Of a stretch of 64,000 nt of DNA, positions 40,527 through 49,883 are shown piece by piece; position 1 is the first letter of the stretch, and each line of letters starts with the position of its first letter. The position numbers were made by a program, and so were the translations under genes. Origin of the DNA: Tardiphaga robiniae (lineage in GTDB: Bacteria; Pseudomonadota; Alphaproteobacteria; Rhizobiales; Xanthobacteraceae); NCBI RefSeq assembly GCF_013359755.1, contig NZ_JABMCJ010000085.1:248001-312000 (forward strand), given 5' to 3'. Below the pieces are notes generated by a model. It did no database searches and was not told where the DNA came from. It was given only the letters and a program-made list of their open reading frames with translations.

Positions 40527-43196
40527 ATGACTGGCAAGATCGGGCGATCAGACAGCAAGGCGGCAGTGTCCGTCATCGCAGTCGCGTGCCTTCTCGGCAG
40601 CATTGCCGGAGCCCACGCAGAATCTCCGGCGGTTCATTATATCAGTGAACTCGACCCGCAAATGATCTGGCAGATCCTCATCGGTGGATTTGTCGCGCTG
40701 GCATTTCTCGCCGCCATTGTGCTGTGGGTCGCCTCGGCACTGCGCAATGTGCGTCGCGAGCAGCATCGTCGCAATGCGTTTGTCGGTTCTGCCCTCAATC
40801 ATCTCGGCCAAGGCATCGTGATGCTCGACGACCAGAAGCGGGTCGTGTTTTGCAACGATCGCTATCTTGAGATCTACGACCTGACGCGCGCCGACATCAC
40901 CAAGGATATTACCGGTCCAGAATTGCGTGAGTTACGCCGCCAGCGTGGCAAGCTCGATCTGGCCACCCAGAGCTTCTACGAGCAGACTGTTTCCGCCGGC
41001 GAGTACATTGCCGAAATGCCCGGCGGGCAATCCGTTCACGTCAAGTTCAGCCGGCTTCCCAATGGCGGCGCCATTGGCATTCATGAGGACTGCACCGAGC
41101 AGCGTTTCCTGCAGCGCGAGCTTGCGACCACCAAGCAATTCCTCGAATCTGTCCTTGATCACGTCCCGATCTGCGTCGCGGCCAAGACCATTGACGATGG
41201 CCGCTATATCTTCGCCAACCGGGCTTTCGAGACCTTCTCTCGGCTCTCGCGCGATAAGATCGTTGGCAAGCGACCGGATCAGATATTCTCCGCACAGTCT
41301 GCGAAAGCGATTGCCGAAGCCGATGCCCTAGCAGTGGAAACGCGCAGTCAGTGTCGCAGCGAGTTCAATGTGGAGATTGGTTCAGACCTCCGCACGCTGG
41401 ATAGCAATCGCGTGATTGCCTTTAACGAACGCAATGAGCCGGCATTTCTGATTGCGCTGTTCGAGGATGTGACCGACCGCAAGTCGCTGTCCAAGGAACT
41501 GGAGAACGCCAAGAAATTCCTTGAGACCGTGCTCGACAACATTCCTGTGTCGCTGATGGTGCAACAGATCAGCACCGGTCGTTATCTGTTCGCCAACCGC
41601 GGCGCAGAGGTCATTTTGGGTCGCAAGCGCGAAGACGCTATCGGTCTGACCGTTCCCGAAATGCTTCGCCCGGAAGAAGCGAAGCTGATCGTCAGCCGGG
41701 ATCAGGCCGCGATCAGGGGCCGAACACCGATTGCGGAAGAGCATCCGATCAGCACGCGCGACGGATTGCGGCTGTTCCTGACCCGGCGGGTCACCGTGCT
41801 CGACGAAGCAGGCGAGCCGCAATATCTGATCAAGACCCACGAAGATGTCACCGACCGTCGCCAGACCGAGGCGCGGATGGCGCATATGGCCTATCACGAC
41901 GGCCTGACCGATCTGCCGAACCGCCCGGCCTTCTTGCAGGCTCTGTCGCAGATGATCGATGCCTGCGGCGAGACCTCTGAGGAATTCGCGGTGCTGTCGA
42001 TCGATCTCGACGGCCTGAAGGAGGTCAACGATGTCTTCGGTCACGCCATCGGTGACAAGCTGCTGATCGAAGTGTCGCGTCGTGTCGATGCAGCCGTGGG
42101 CGGCGGAGTTGTGGCGCGGCTCGGCGGTGACGAGTTCGGCGTGATCATCGACGGCGCGCAGCCCGCGGCTGGGCTGTTGATCGCAGAGCGGATCTCCGCG
42201 GCCCTTGCGGAGGAATTCCCGATCGAGGGCAAATCGGTGCGGACGGGCGTCACCACGGGCATCTCGCTGTTCCCGCGCGACGGCCATGACCCGGCCGCGT
42301 TGCTGGCGAATTCCGGCGCGGCGCTGTTCCGTGCCAAGTCGCAGTCGCGCGGTTCGATCAGCATCTTCGAGCCGCAAATGGACCAGCAACTGCGCGATCG
42401 CCGCGTGCTGCATCAGGACCTCTCGGCCGCGATCCGCAATGGCGAATTGTCGCTGCACTACCAACCCCAGGCTCGCGCTGGCCAGACCGTCGTCGATGCC
42501 GACATTACGGGCTTCGAGGCACTGGCGCGGTGGATTCATCCGACGCGCGGTTTCGTGCCGCCCGGAGACTTCATTCCGCTGGCCGAAGAAAGTGGCCTGA
42601 TCGTCGAGATGGGCGAGTGGATCCTGCGCCAGGCCTGCCTTGAGGCTGCCTCGTGGCCGGTCCCGCTGCAGATCGCGGTCAATCTGTCGCCCGCGCAGTT
42701 CATGCATGGTGATCTTGTCGGCCTCGTGCATTCGATCCTGCTCGAAACCGGCCTGCAGCCCGGTCGCCTTGAGCTGGAAATCACCGAGGGTGTGCTGATC
42801 GAGGATTTCGATCGCGGCGTCGCATTGCTGCGGCGGTTGAAGGCGCTCGGCGTGCGCATCTCGATGGACGACTTCGGCTCCGGCTATTCGTCGCTGACCT
42901 ATCTGCAGGCATTCCCGTTCGACAAGATCAAGATCGACCGCGCTTTCGTGATCAATCTGGGGCTCAATCCGCAGTCCGCTGCCATCGTGCGCGCGGTCAT
43001 CGGGCTGGGCCATGGCCTCGACGTCGCGATCGTTGCGGAAGGCGTCGAGACCCACGAGCAACTCTGCTTCCTCGCCAGCGAAGGCTGCGACGGCGTACAA
43101 GGCTACTTCATCGGGCGTCCTGCCCCGATTGCGCAATATGCTGCGCTGGTCGGACGGATTGCCGCCGCTGCGCCCGCCGCGCGCATGGTCGGTTGA
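40527..43196 (+). CDS. PAS-GGDEF-EAL cyclic di-GMP protein
   Basis: An 889-residue membrane-anchored signalling protein. It has a signal or anchor (about 13-31), a second transmembrane helix (about 50-70), three PAS-type sensory domains (about 80-195, 200-320, 325-450), a GGDEF domain with LGGDEFGV near 532-539, and an EAL domain (about 630-880). The EAL box is FEALARW near 662, with EITEG, DDFGSGYSS and KIDRAFV. Both motifs look intact, so it could synthesise and degrade c-di-GMP depending on input. The PAS domains probably sense a soluble ligand or redox state. A separate transcript from the ABC importer genes downstream. Confidence 0.93.
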   Translation: MTGKIGRSDSKAAVSVIAVACLLGSIAGAHAESPAVHYISELDPQMIWQILIGGFVALAFLAAIVLWVASALRNVRREQHRRNAFVGSALNHLGQGIVMLDDQKRVVFCNDRYLEIYDLTRADITKDITGPELRELRRQRGKLDLATQSFYEQTVSAGEYIAEMPGGQSVHVKFSRLPNGGAIGIHEDCTEQRFLQRELATTKQFLESVLDHVPICVAAKTIDDGRYIFANRAFETFSRLSRDKIVGKRPDQIFSAQSAKAIAEADALAVETRSQCRSEFNVEIGSDLRTLDSNRVIAFNERNEPAFLIALFEDVTDRKSLSKELENAKKFLETVLDNIPVSLMVQQISTGRYLFANRGAEVILGRKREDAIGLTVPEMLRPEEAKLIVSRDQAAIRGRTPIAEEHPISTRDGLRLFLTRRVTVLDEAGEPQYLIKTHEDVTDRRQTEARMAHMAYHDGLTDLPNRPAFLQALSQMIDACGETSEEFAVLSIDLDGLKEVNDVFGHAIGDKLLIEVSRRVDAAVGGGVVARLGGDEFGVIIDGAQPAAGLLIAERISAALAEEFPIEGKSVRTGVTTGISLFPRDGHDPAALLANSGAALFRAKSQSRGSISIFEPQMDQQLRDRRVLHQDLSAAIRNGELSLHYQPQARAGQTVVDADITGFEALARWIHPTRGFVPPGDFIPLAEESGLIVEMGEWILRQACLEAASWPVPLQIAVNLSPAQFMHGDLVGLVHSILLETGLQPGRLELEITEGVLIEDFDRGVALLRRLKALGVRISMDDFGSGYSSLTYLQAFPFDKIKIDRAFVINLGLNPQSAAIVRAVIGLGHGLDVAIVAEGVETHEQLCFLASEGCDGVQGYFIGRPAPIAQYAALVGRIAAAAPAARMVG

Positions 43197-43261
43197 GCGA
43201 CAGGCCGTTGCGAAGTGCTGATGCTGTTGAGCCCGCGGCGTTCCGCGGCTAGCTTGCGGTT

Positions 43262-44428
43262 ATGACGAATCTCACTGCGACAGTCGCGGATCCGGCGGCC
43301 AGCGATGCGCCGGTCATCGCCTATCCCACGCCCTTGCTGCGGATCGACGGTGTCACCAAGAAATTCGGCGCGCATAGCGCAGTCAACGATCTCTCTTTGG
43401 ACATCAAGGCCGGTGAATTCTTCGCGCTGCTTGGCCCGAGCGGCTGTGGCAAGACCACGTTACTGCGCATGCTGGCTGGTTTCGAAGCGCCGGACACGGG
43501 CAAGATCGAGTTGAACGGCGAGGATATCGCCGCGGTCTTGCCGCATCAGCGGCCCGTCAACATGATGTTCCAAAACTACGCGCTGTTTCCGCATCTCAAC
43601 GTGCGCGACAATATCGGTTTCGGTCTCAAGAGCGCTGGCCTGACGCGTCTCGGCATCGATACGCGGGTTGCCGAGATGGTGGCGCTGGTCAAGCTCCAGG
43701 GACTGGAGAAACGCCGGCCGGATCAATTGTCGGGTGGCCAGAAACAACGCGTGGCGCTCGCCCGGGCGCTGGCGCGGCATCCGCAATTGTTGCTGCTCGA
43801 TGAGCCGCTGGCAGCTCTCGACAAGAAGCTGCGCGAGGAAACCCAGGTCGAGTTGATGGCGCTGCAGCGCCAGCTTGGGACCACCTTCGTGATCGTCACC
43901 CACGATCAGGAGGAGGCGATGACCATGGCCGACCGCATCGGCGTCATGAATGAAGGTCGCCTGCAACAGGTCGCGACACCGCGACAGCTCTATGAGGCGC
44001 CGGCATCGCGCTGGATCGCGGAGTTCGTCGGCGACATCAACATCATCGAGGGTGGCATCACGCACCGCGACAGTCATCGCCTGACCATTGCAGGCCGCGA
44101 TGTAGGAACCCTGTTTGCGATCGAGCCGCGACAGCCTGTCGGCGATGCGGTCATCTGCGTTGCGATCCGCCCGGAGAAGATCCGGTTGTCGCGTCGCGGG
44201 CCTGCAACGGACCTCATCAATAGCGGCGCCATGAACAGCCTTGAGGGTGTCATTTCCGACGTCGGCTATCTCGGCGGTCGCTCGCTCTACAAAGTGAAGC
44301 TCGACCGTGGAGCCACATTGCGGGTCGCTCTCGCCAATACGGCGCGGCTCGATGTCGATGCCTATTCGATCGGCGAGCGCGTTGCGGCATGGTTCGCCCC
44401 CGATGATTGCGTGGTGCTGGTTCAATGA
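43262..44428 (+). CDS. potA: PotA-type ABC transporter ATPase
   Basis: A 388-residue ATPase with Walker A GPSGCGKTT (about 59-67), signature LSGGQKQR (about 157-164), Walker B LLLLDEPLAALD (about 178-189), and a C-terminal TOBE-type regulatory domain. It matches the ATPases of spermidine/putrescine importers. The ATG at 43262 has no good ribosome site. It overlaps the next permease gene by ATGA. No binding protein is encoded nearby. Confidence 0.9.
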   Translation: MTNLTATVADPAASDAPVIAYPTPLLRIDGVTKKFGAHSAVNDLSLDIKAGEFFALLGPSGCGKTTLLRMLAGFEAPDTGKIELNGEDIAAVLPHQRPVNMMFQNYALFPHLNVRDNIGFGLKSAGLTRLGIDTRVAEMVALVKLQGLEKRRPDQLSGGQKQRVALARALARHPQLLLLDEPLAALDKKLREETQVELMALQRQLGTTFVIVTHDQEEAMTMADRIGVMNEGRLQQVATPRQLYEAPASRWIAEFVGDINIIEGGITHRDSHRLTIAGRDVGTLFAIEPRQPVGDAVICVAIRPEKIRLSRRGPATDLINSGAMNSLEGVISDVGYLGGRSLYKVKLDRGATLRVALANTARLDVDAYSIGERVAAWFAPDDCVVLVQ

Positions 44429-45336
44429 GCCGCAATCGCATCTTTACGGCACCGGCGCGGCTGGCTGCGATCCCGCCCTATGTCTGGATGGTGCTGTTCT
44501 TTCTGGTACCCTTCGGCTTCGTGCTGAAGATCAGCCTGTCGCAGACAGCGATTGCGCAGCCGCCTTATCTGCCGGTGTTCGGGCTGTCCGAGGGGACCGA
44601 TGGACTAAAGGCGTCGTTTACCGCGCTGTCGCTGGATAATTTCCGGCTGCTCGTTTCCGACAATCTCTATCTTGCGTCCTATCTGCGCAGTGTCCTCGTC
44701 GCGGTGGTGTCGACCCTGATCTTGCTCGCGGTCGGTTATCCCATCGCCTATGGCATGGCGCGGTTGCCGCGGCGCTGGCAGGGCGTCGCAATGATGCTGG
44801 TGATCGTGCCGTTCTGGACCTCGTTCCTGATCCGCATCTATGCCTGGATCAACATCCTGCAGCATGACGGTTTGCTCAATAAGGTCCTTCTTGCGCTGCA
44901 CATCGTGTCGATGCCGGTTGTCTGGCTGTCCACAGACAGCGCGATGTATCTCGGCATCGTCTATTCCTATCTGCCTTTCATGATCCTGCCGCTCTATGCC
45001 ACGCTGGCGAAGCAGGACCCGTCGCTGATCGAGGCCGCCGCCGATCTCGGCGTCTCGCGCATCGACGCCTTCTGGCTGGTGACGGTTCCTTTGTCCCTGC
45101 GCGGCGTCGGCGCCGGTGCACTGCTGTGCTTCATTCCGATCATGGGCGAATTCGTCATACCCGATCTACTCGCCGGATCGAATTCATTGATGATCGGCCA
45201 GACGCTGTGGCTCGAATTCTTCACCAACAAGGATTGGCCGGTCGCCTCTGCCACTGCCATCGTGTTGCTCGGACTGCTGTTGATCCCGTTACTGGTCTAT
45301 GACCGGCTGCAGCGCCGGCAATTGGAGGCGCGCTGA
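44425..45336 (+). CDS. PotB/PotH-type ABC permease
   Basis: A 303-residue inner-membrane permease with six transmembrane helices. The coupling loop EAAADLGVSRIDAFWLVTVPLSLRGVGAG (about 205-233) contains the EAA motif that docks onto the ATPase. It is related to spermidine/putrescine permeases (PotB/PotH). The start at 44425 overlaps the ATPase stop. It and the following permease form the membrane pore. Confidence 0.92.
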   Translation: MSRNRIFTAPARLAAIPPYVWMVLFFLVPFGFVLKISLSQTAIAQPPYLPVFGLSEGTDGLKASFTALSLDNFRLLVSDNLYLASYLRSVLVAVVSTLILLAVGYPIAYGMARLPRRWQGVAMMLVIVPFWTSFLIRIYAWINILQHDGLLNKVLLALHIVSMPVVWLSTDSAMYLGIVYSYLPFMILPLYATLAKQDPSLIEAAADLGVSRIDAFWLVTVPLSLRGVGAGALLCFIPIMGEFVIPDLLAGSNSLMIGQTLWLEFFTNKDWPVASATAIVLLGLLLIPLLVYDRLQRRQLEAR

Positions 45337-46151
45337 TGGCCGTGCATCCGCTCCGCCTGTCGCGCTTTAACGTCACGTCGCTGGTGCTTGGCCTGGCGTT
45401 TCTCTATCTGCCGATCGTCATTCTGGTCATCTATTCGTTCAACGCGTCTCGCCTCGTGACCGTGTGGGGCGGCTGGTCGACGCGCTGGTACACCGAATTC
45501 TTCAATGACCGCGCGATGCTCGATGCTGCCTGGATGAGCCTTCGCGTGGGGGTCGTGTCAGCAACGCTGGCAACGCTGCTCGGCACTTTGGCCGCGATAG
45601 CGTTGACGCGTGGTGCGGGGTTTCGCGGTCGCATGCTGATGTCCGGGATGCTCTACGCGCCGCTGGTGATGCCCGAGGTGATCACCGGCCTGTCACTGCT
45701 GCTGCTGTTCGTGGCGCTGGATGCCGGGCGCGGCTTTGTCACGGTGACCATCGCCCACACCACACTCACCATGTGCTTCGTCGCCGTCGTGGTGCAATCG
45801 CGCCTCGCGGGGATTGATCGCAGCCTCGAGGAAGCGGCGATGGATCTTGGCCGCGATCCGCTCCGCGCATTTATAGCCGTTACGTTGCCGCTGATCTGGC
45901 CGGCCATTGCCGCCGGCTGGATGCTGGCCTTCACGCTGTCGCTGGACGATCTCGTCATCGCGAGTTTTACGACCGGGCCGGGTTCGGCGACGCTACCGAT
46001 CAGGATCTATTCGGAAGTGCGTCTTGGCGTGAAACCGGAGATCAACGCCATCTGCACGCTGATCGTCGGGTTCATCGCCGTCGTTATCGTGCTGGCATCG
46101 CTGGTGTCTAAACTGTCGAGCGCCCGGGGCGAAAGCGCCGCGCCGTTGTAA
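45336..46151 (+). CDS. PotC/PotI-type ABC permease
   Basis: A 271-residue permease with six helices. The EAA loop is EEAAMDLGRDPLRAFIAVTLPLIWPAIAAG (about 166-195). The ATG overlaps the previous stop by one base (TGATG), so the operon potA-permease-permease is tightly coupled. A convergent AsmA gene ends nine bases beyond. The substrate-binding protein is absent and is presumably encoded elsewhere. Confidence 0.92.
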   Translation: MAVHPLRLSRFNVTSLVLGLAFLYLPIVILVIYSFNASRLVTVWGGWSTRWYTEFFNDRAMLDAAWMSLRVGVVSATLATLLGTLAAIALTRGAGFRGRMLMSGMLYAPLVMPEVITGLSLLLLFVALDAGRGFVTVTIAHTTLTMCFVAVVVQSRLAGIDRSLEEAAMDLGRDPLRAFIAVTLPLIWPAIAAGWMLAFTLSLDDLVIASFTTGPGSATLPIRIYSEVRLGVKPEINAICTLIVGFIAVVIVLASLVSKLSSARGESAAPL

Positions 46152-46160
46152 GGCAAAAAG

Positions 46161-48122
46161 TTAGTTCGCCTTTGGTGCTGCATCCGCAGGTGCTGCCGCC
46201 GCAGGTGCATCGGCGGGCTTATCCGGTTCTGCTACCGGCGCCTGTTTGGGCACGCCCGTAAAGCGCTCGATCACCGAGCGTACGGCGTCGCGGGTCTTGC
46301 GATCCTTCACTGCATCCAGCAAAGGCGCCGCGCCCGGCGAACGACGGATCAGGCTTTCTGGATCTGGGAAGATCAGCGGATCGTCCCACGGGCCCTGGAT
46401 CACGAAAGGCAGCTCGAAGCCGCCGGTGCCATTTGCCGCCGGGTTGAGACTGGCGATGCCCTTGAAGTCATATTCGCGCGCCGGCACCGACGCGGTACCG
46501 GTCAGCGTCAGTTTCGCAGCGGGACCATCGATACGGATATCCTGTGCGGTAGCGATGCCGTCGTTGAATTTCACGGACATGTTGAGCGTGTTGAACGGCG
46601 TCGAACCCGAGCGGAAATTGCCGGCGCCGGACAGCGGACGTCGCTCCAGCCTTTTCAAAAGCTGTTCGACGTTGAAGCCGCTGATCGCCCCGTCGTGGCC
46701 CGTCAGCGTTGCGTTACCGTCAAGCGATTGTGCGAGGCCGAAGGGCGATGAGCCCGAGGCCTCCAGCATCATGCTGAGATTGCCGCGGCCGGTGAGCTTG
46801 TTGACGCCGAACAGATCGCTGGCACAGGCCTGCAGGTCGACATCGCTGAACTGGAACTGGGCCTTCACATCGGCCACGGCATCGGAATGGGCGACATTGA
46901 ACGAACCACGGACGATGCCGCCATACATCTGCGCTTCACCCACCGACAGCGCCAGTGTGCCGCCGCGCAGGTTGGCGCCGAGCGCGGTGCGGCCGAGCAC
47001 TGAGGAGCCAACTGTGACCTTGGCGGCCGACAGGCGCATATCGAGATCCGTGGTGGACAGCGCGTTCAGATCGAACAACTGCCGGTTCCAGTCACGGGCG
47101 CCGGAGGCCAGCAGCCGCACGGTAGACACATAGGGCGTGAAGTCGAGTGCGCCGGCAGCCAGGGTGGCCTGCAGCGTCTGACGGCCGGTGTTGCTGTAGG
47201 TCATGACGCCTTCGGCGCTGTTGCCGTCGAGCTCGACATTGACATTGGTCAGCGCGATCGACGGACCGACCAGGCTGGCGCGCGCCTTCAGGGCAAAGCG
47301 GCCGAAACCGCCGGAGCCGGGCGGTGCCTGACCGACCCAGCGCAGCGCATTGCGCAGCGACAGGCTGTCAGCAGTCAGCGTGCCTTCCATGACCAGACTG
47401 GCCTTGTTGGCGACGGTGCCGTCGAATGCCAGCTTGATCGGCGCACCGGCGATGCGGGCCTTTACACCGGAGCGCTCGCCGGACAGTGCGGCAATGAAGT
47501 CGCTGACGCTGAGGCTGCCGTCGATGCGTTCGCCGCGCCAGTCGAACTGGCCGGTTGCAGCGAATGAGCGCGAGATCGATGGCCAGGCCAGTGAGAGGTC
47601 GATGTCGCCGAGACGCTCGGTGTTATGCGGATCCTGATAATGCAGCACGCCGTCCTGAATCCGGATCTCGGAGAAGGATAGTGGCTGTTCAGCGCCCGGC
47701 CTCATGGTGCGGGCGATGGACTCGATGAATGGCGTCCAGTTGCTTTCGCCGGAGGCCTCGCGGATCACGCGGATACGTGGCCGCAGCATCATCATGTCGG
47801 CGATCTCGAAGCGCTGCAGCAGCAGCGGCAACAACCGCAGATTGGCCGTCAACACGTCGACCGTCAAAGCGGGATCGATCGACCCGCCGCCTTTCAGACC
47901 AACATCGTGAAACGAGACATAGCTACCCGGAAAGACCGAGACATCCACCGCGCCGTTGACGACGAAATCCAGCCCGGTCACGGCGCGGATCTGGGCCTCC
48001 ACGGCATGACGCAACGTATCGCGGTTGAGCAGCCACGACATGGCGAACAGCCCGATCACTGCAACACCCAGGAGCGCCGCAATCGGCATCCCCAGGCGTC
48101 TTATTCCTTGGGCACTCGTCAA
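46161..48122 (-). CDS. AsmA-family protein
   Basis: A 653-residue protein with one N-terminal transmembrane helix (about 10-30), an AsmA_2-type domain and a long beta-rich periplasmic part. Seen in it are DVSVFPGSYVSFHDVGLKGGG (about 57-77) and RLLPLLLQRFEIADMMMLRPRIRV (about 93-116), both diagnostic. AsmA proteins shuttle phospholipids between the membranes and affect outer-membrane assembly. Its C-terminal Ala/Pro/Asp tail (about 630-653) is low complexity. The gene is divergent from scoA. Confidence 0.9.
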   Translation of the reverse strand: MTSAQGIRRLGMPIAALLGVAVIGLFAMSWLLNRDTLRHAVEAQIRAVTGLDFVVNGAVDVSVFPGSYVSFHDVGLKGGGSIDPALTVDVLTANLRLLPLLLQRFEIADMMMLRPRIRVIREASGESNWTPFIESIARTMRPGAEQPLSFSEIRIQDGVLHYQDPHNTERLGDIDLSLAWPSISRSFAATGQFDWRGERIDGSLSVSDFIAALSGERSGVKARIAGAPIKLAFDGTVANKASLVMEGTLTADSLSLRNALRWVGQAPPGSGGFGRFALKARASLVGPSIALTNVNVELDGNSAEGVMTYSNTGRQTLQATLAAGALDFTPYVSTVRLLASGARDWNRQLFDLNALSTTDLDMRLSAAKVTVGSSVLGRTALGANLRGGTLALSVGEAQMYGGIVRGSFNVAHSDAVADVKAQFQFSDVDLQACASDLFGVNKLTGRGNLSMMLEASGSSPFGLAQSLDGNATLTGHDGAISGFNVEQLLKRLERRPLSGAGNFRSGSTPFNTLNMSVKFNDGIATAQDIRIDGPAAKLTLTGTASVPAREYDFKGIASLNPAANGTGGFELPFVIQGPWDDPLIFPDPESLIRRSPGAAPLLDAVKDRKTRDAVRSVIERFTGVPKQAPVAEPDKPADAPAAAAPADAAPKAN

Positions 48123-48354
48123 TGAACTATCCGGGTTGGTTGGTGGTCACACATAGCGGGGCGGCATCCACGTGCGCCCACGTCCAAGGTCCTCAATTTG
48201 AAGGGTTTTCTTGACGCTTTCAAGGCCATAGCGGGGGTGATGGGGTCGCAGTCCCCCGCGATTGACCTGCCGCGGAGTTTCCGCCTAATAATCCACGACA
48301 TAGCCGCCCGCGCCCGCTGGGTTCTCAGCGCATTCCTGCATCAGGTCGATTCCC

Positions 48355-49059
48355 ATGAACAAGGTCTACCCCGACGCCAAATCGGCACTCGACGGCATTC
48401 TCAAGGACGGCATGATGATCATGTCCGGCGGCTTCGGCCTCTGCGGCATTGCCGAGGACCTGTCGGACGCTTTGCGCGATTCCGGGGTCAAGGACCTCAC
48501 CGTGGTGTCCAATAACGCTGGCGTTGACGGCATCGGCCTGTCGCGCCTGCTGGAAACCCGCCAGATCAAGAAGATGATCTCGTCCTATGTCGGCGAGAAC
48601 AAGCTGTTCGCCCAGCAGTATCTGGCCGGCGAACTGGAACTCGAATTCTCCCCGCAGGGCACGCTGGCCGAGCGTATCCGTGCCGGCGGCGCCGGCATTC
48701 CTGGCTTTTACACCAAGACCGGCGTCGGCACGCTGATCTCGGAAGGCAAGCCGACCATGGAATTCAATGGCGAGACCTACATGCTCGAGCGTGGTCTGTT
48801 CGCCGACATTGCCATCGTGCACGCCTGGAAGGGCGATACCGCCGGCAACCTCGTCTATCGCAAGACCGCCCGCAACTTTAACCCGATGATGGCGACCGCC
48901 GCCAAGATCACCATTGCCGAAGTCGAGCATCTGGTGCCGGCCGGCGAGATCGACCCGGATCACATTCACACCCCCGGCATTTTTGTGAAGCGCATTGTCG
49001 AGGTCGGTACCGGCAAGAAGCGGATCGAAAAAGTCACCTCGCGTCAGCGTCCCGCGTAA
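48355..49059 (+). CDS. scoA: 3-oxoacid CoA-transferase subunit A
   Basis: A 234-residue alpha subunit of succinyl-CoA:3-ketoacid CoA transferase. It has [20 protein letters not shown] (about 20-39), the [15 protein letters not shown] segment and [22 protein letters not shown] (about 108-129). Together with ScoB it activates acetoacetate with succinyl-CoA, feeding ketone-body or PHB carbon into metabolism. The ATG at 48355 follows AGGTCGATTCC. The scoB gene follows after a 28-base gap. Confidence 0.95.
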   Translation: MNKVYPDAKSALDGILKDGMMIMSGGFGLCGIAEDLSDALRDSGVKDLTVVSNNAGVDGIGLSRLLETRQIKKMISSYVGENKLFAQQYLAGELELEFSPQGTLAERIRAGGAGIPGFYTKTGVGTLISEGKPTMEFNGETYMLERGLFADIAIVHAWKGDTAGNLVYRKTARNFNPMMATAAKITIAEVEHLVPAGEIDPDHIHTPGIFVKRIVEVGTGKKRIEKVTSRQRPA

Positions 49060-49087
49060 CCGCCAAAAGCAAAAACAGGAGAGAACG

Positions 49088-49738
49088 ATGGCTTGGACCC
49101 GTGATCAAATGGCAGCGCGCGCGGCTAAAGAACTGCGCGACGGATATTACGTCAATCTCGGCATCGGTATTCCGACGCTGGTGTCGAACTACATTCCCGA
49201 AGGCGTGGACGTTCAGCTGCAGAGCGAGAACGGCATGCTCGGCATGGGCCCTTTCCCCTATGAGGGCGAGGAAGATCCGGACCTCATCAATGCCGGCAAG
49301 CAGACCGTCACCGAACTGCCGGAGACCAGCTATTTCTCGTCGGCGGATTCGTTCGGCATGGTCCGTGGCGGCCATATCGATCTGTCGATCCTCGGCGCCA
49401 TGCAGGTCGCCCAGAATGGCGATCTCGCCAACTGGATGATCCCAGGCAAGATGGTGAAGGGCATGGGCGGCGCGATGGACCTCGTCGCCGGCGTCAAGCG
49501 CGTCGTCGTGGTGATGGAGCACTCCGCCAAGGATGGCGCCAAGCTGCTGAAGAGCTGCAATCTGCCACTCACCGGTGAGCGCGTCGTCGACATGGTCGTC
49601 ACCGATCTCGCGGTGTTCACCATCGACAAGCATGGCAATGACGGCATGGCCCTCATCGAACTCGCCGATGGCGTGACGCTCGATGAGGTGAAGGCCAATA
49701 CCGAAGCTGAATTCCGGGTCGCGCTGACCAACACCTGA
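49088..49738 (+). CDS. scoB: 3-oxoacid CoA-transferase subunit B
   Basis: A 216-residue beta subunit. The catalytic Glu is in [13 protein letters not shown] (about 46-58), and [26 protein letters not shown] (about 122-147) is typical. It forms a heterodimer or heterotetramer with ScoA. AGGAGAG stands seven bases upstream of the ATG. A terminator hairpin follows 28 bases after the stop. Confidence 0.95.
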   Translation: MAWTRDQMAARAAKELRDGYYVNLGIGIPTLVSNYIPEGVDVQLQSENGMLGMGPFPYEGEEDPDLINAGKQTVTELPETSYFSSADSFGMVRGGHIDLSILGAMQVAQNGDLANWMIPGKMVKGMGGAMDLVAGVKRVVVVMEHSAKDGAKLLKSCNLPLTGERVVDMVVTDLAVFTIDKHGNDGMALIELADGVTLDEVKANTEAEFRVALTNT

Positions 49739-49766
49739 ACGATTGCGCATTCCGAACGTTGACATG

Positions 49767-49789
49767 ATGCCCGGCCTCGTGCCGGGCAT
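49767..49789 (+). terminator. Terminator after scoB
   Basis: ATGCCCGGC and GCCGGGCAT form a perfect nine-base stem with a five-base loop, 28 bases after the scoB stop. The following bases TCGTGTT contain few T residues, so termination may be assisted. Confidence 0.75.
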
Positions 49790-49823
49790 TCGTGTTAGTA
49801 TCTGCCCTCTCATCTCTTTAGTT

Positions 49824-49872
49824 GAGCATGATCTTTCGGAAAACTGGTTTCCACTTTTCCGGGTCATGCTCT
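49824..49872. repeat. Rhizobiales GAGCATGA palindrome
   Basis: GAGCATGATCTTTCGGAAAACTGG...CCACTTTTCCGGGTCATGCTC is a near-perfect inverted repeat of about 49 bases. The same AGCATGATC/GATCATGCT ends and the TTTCCACTTTTCCGG centre are widespread in Bradyrhizobium and relatives. It ends just before the AI-2E-type gene and may serve as a leader hairpin or 3' stabiliser. Confidence 0.85.
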
Positions 49873-49883
49873 AGGAAGCCGAC

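Noticed and set aside
41382-43136. 584-codon minus-strand frame inside the GGDEF-EAL gene
   Set aside because: Complement of a well-defined gene; rich in Arg/Gln/His typical of codon-bias shadows.
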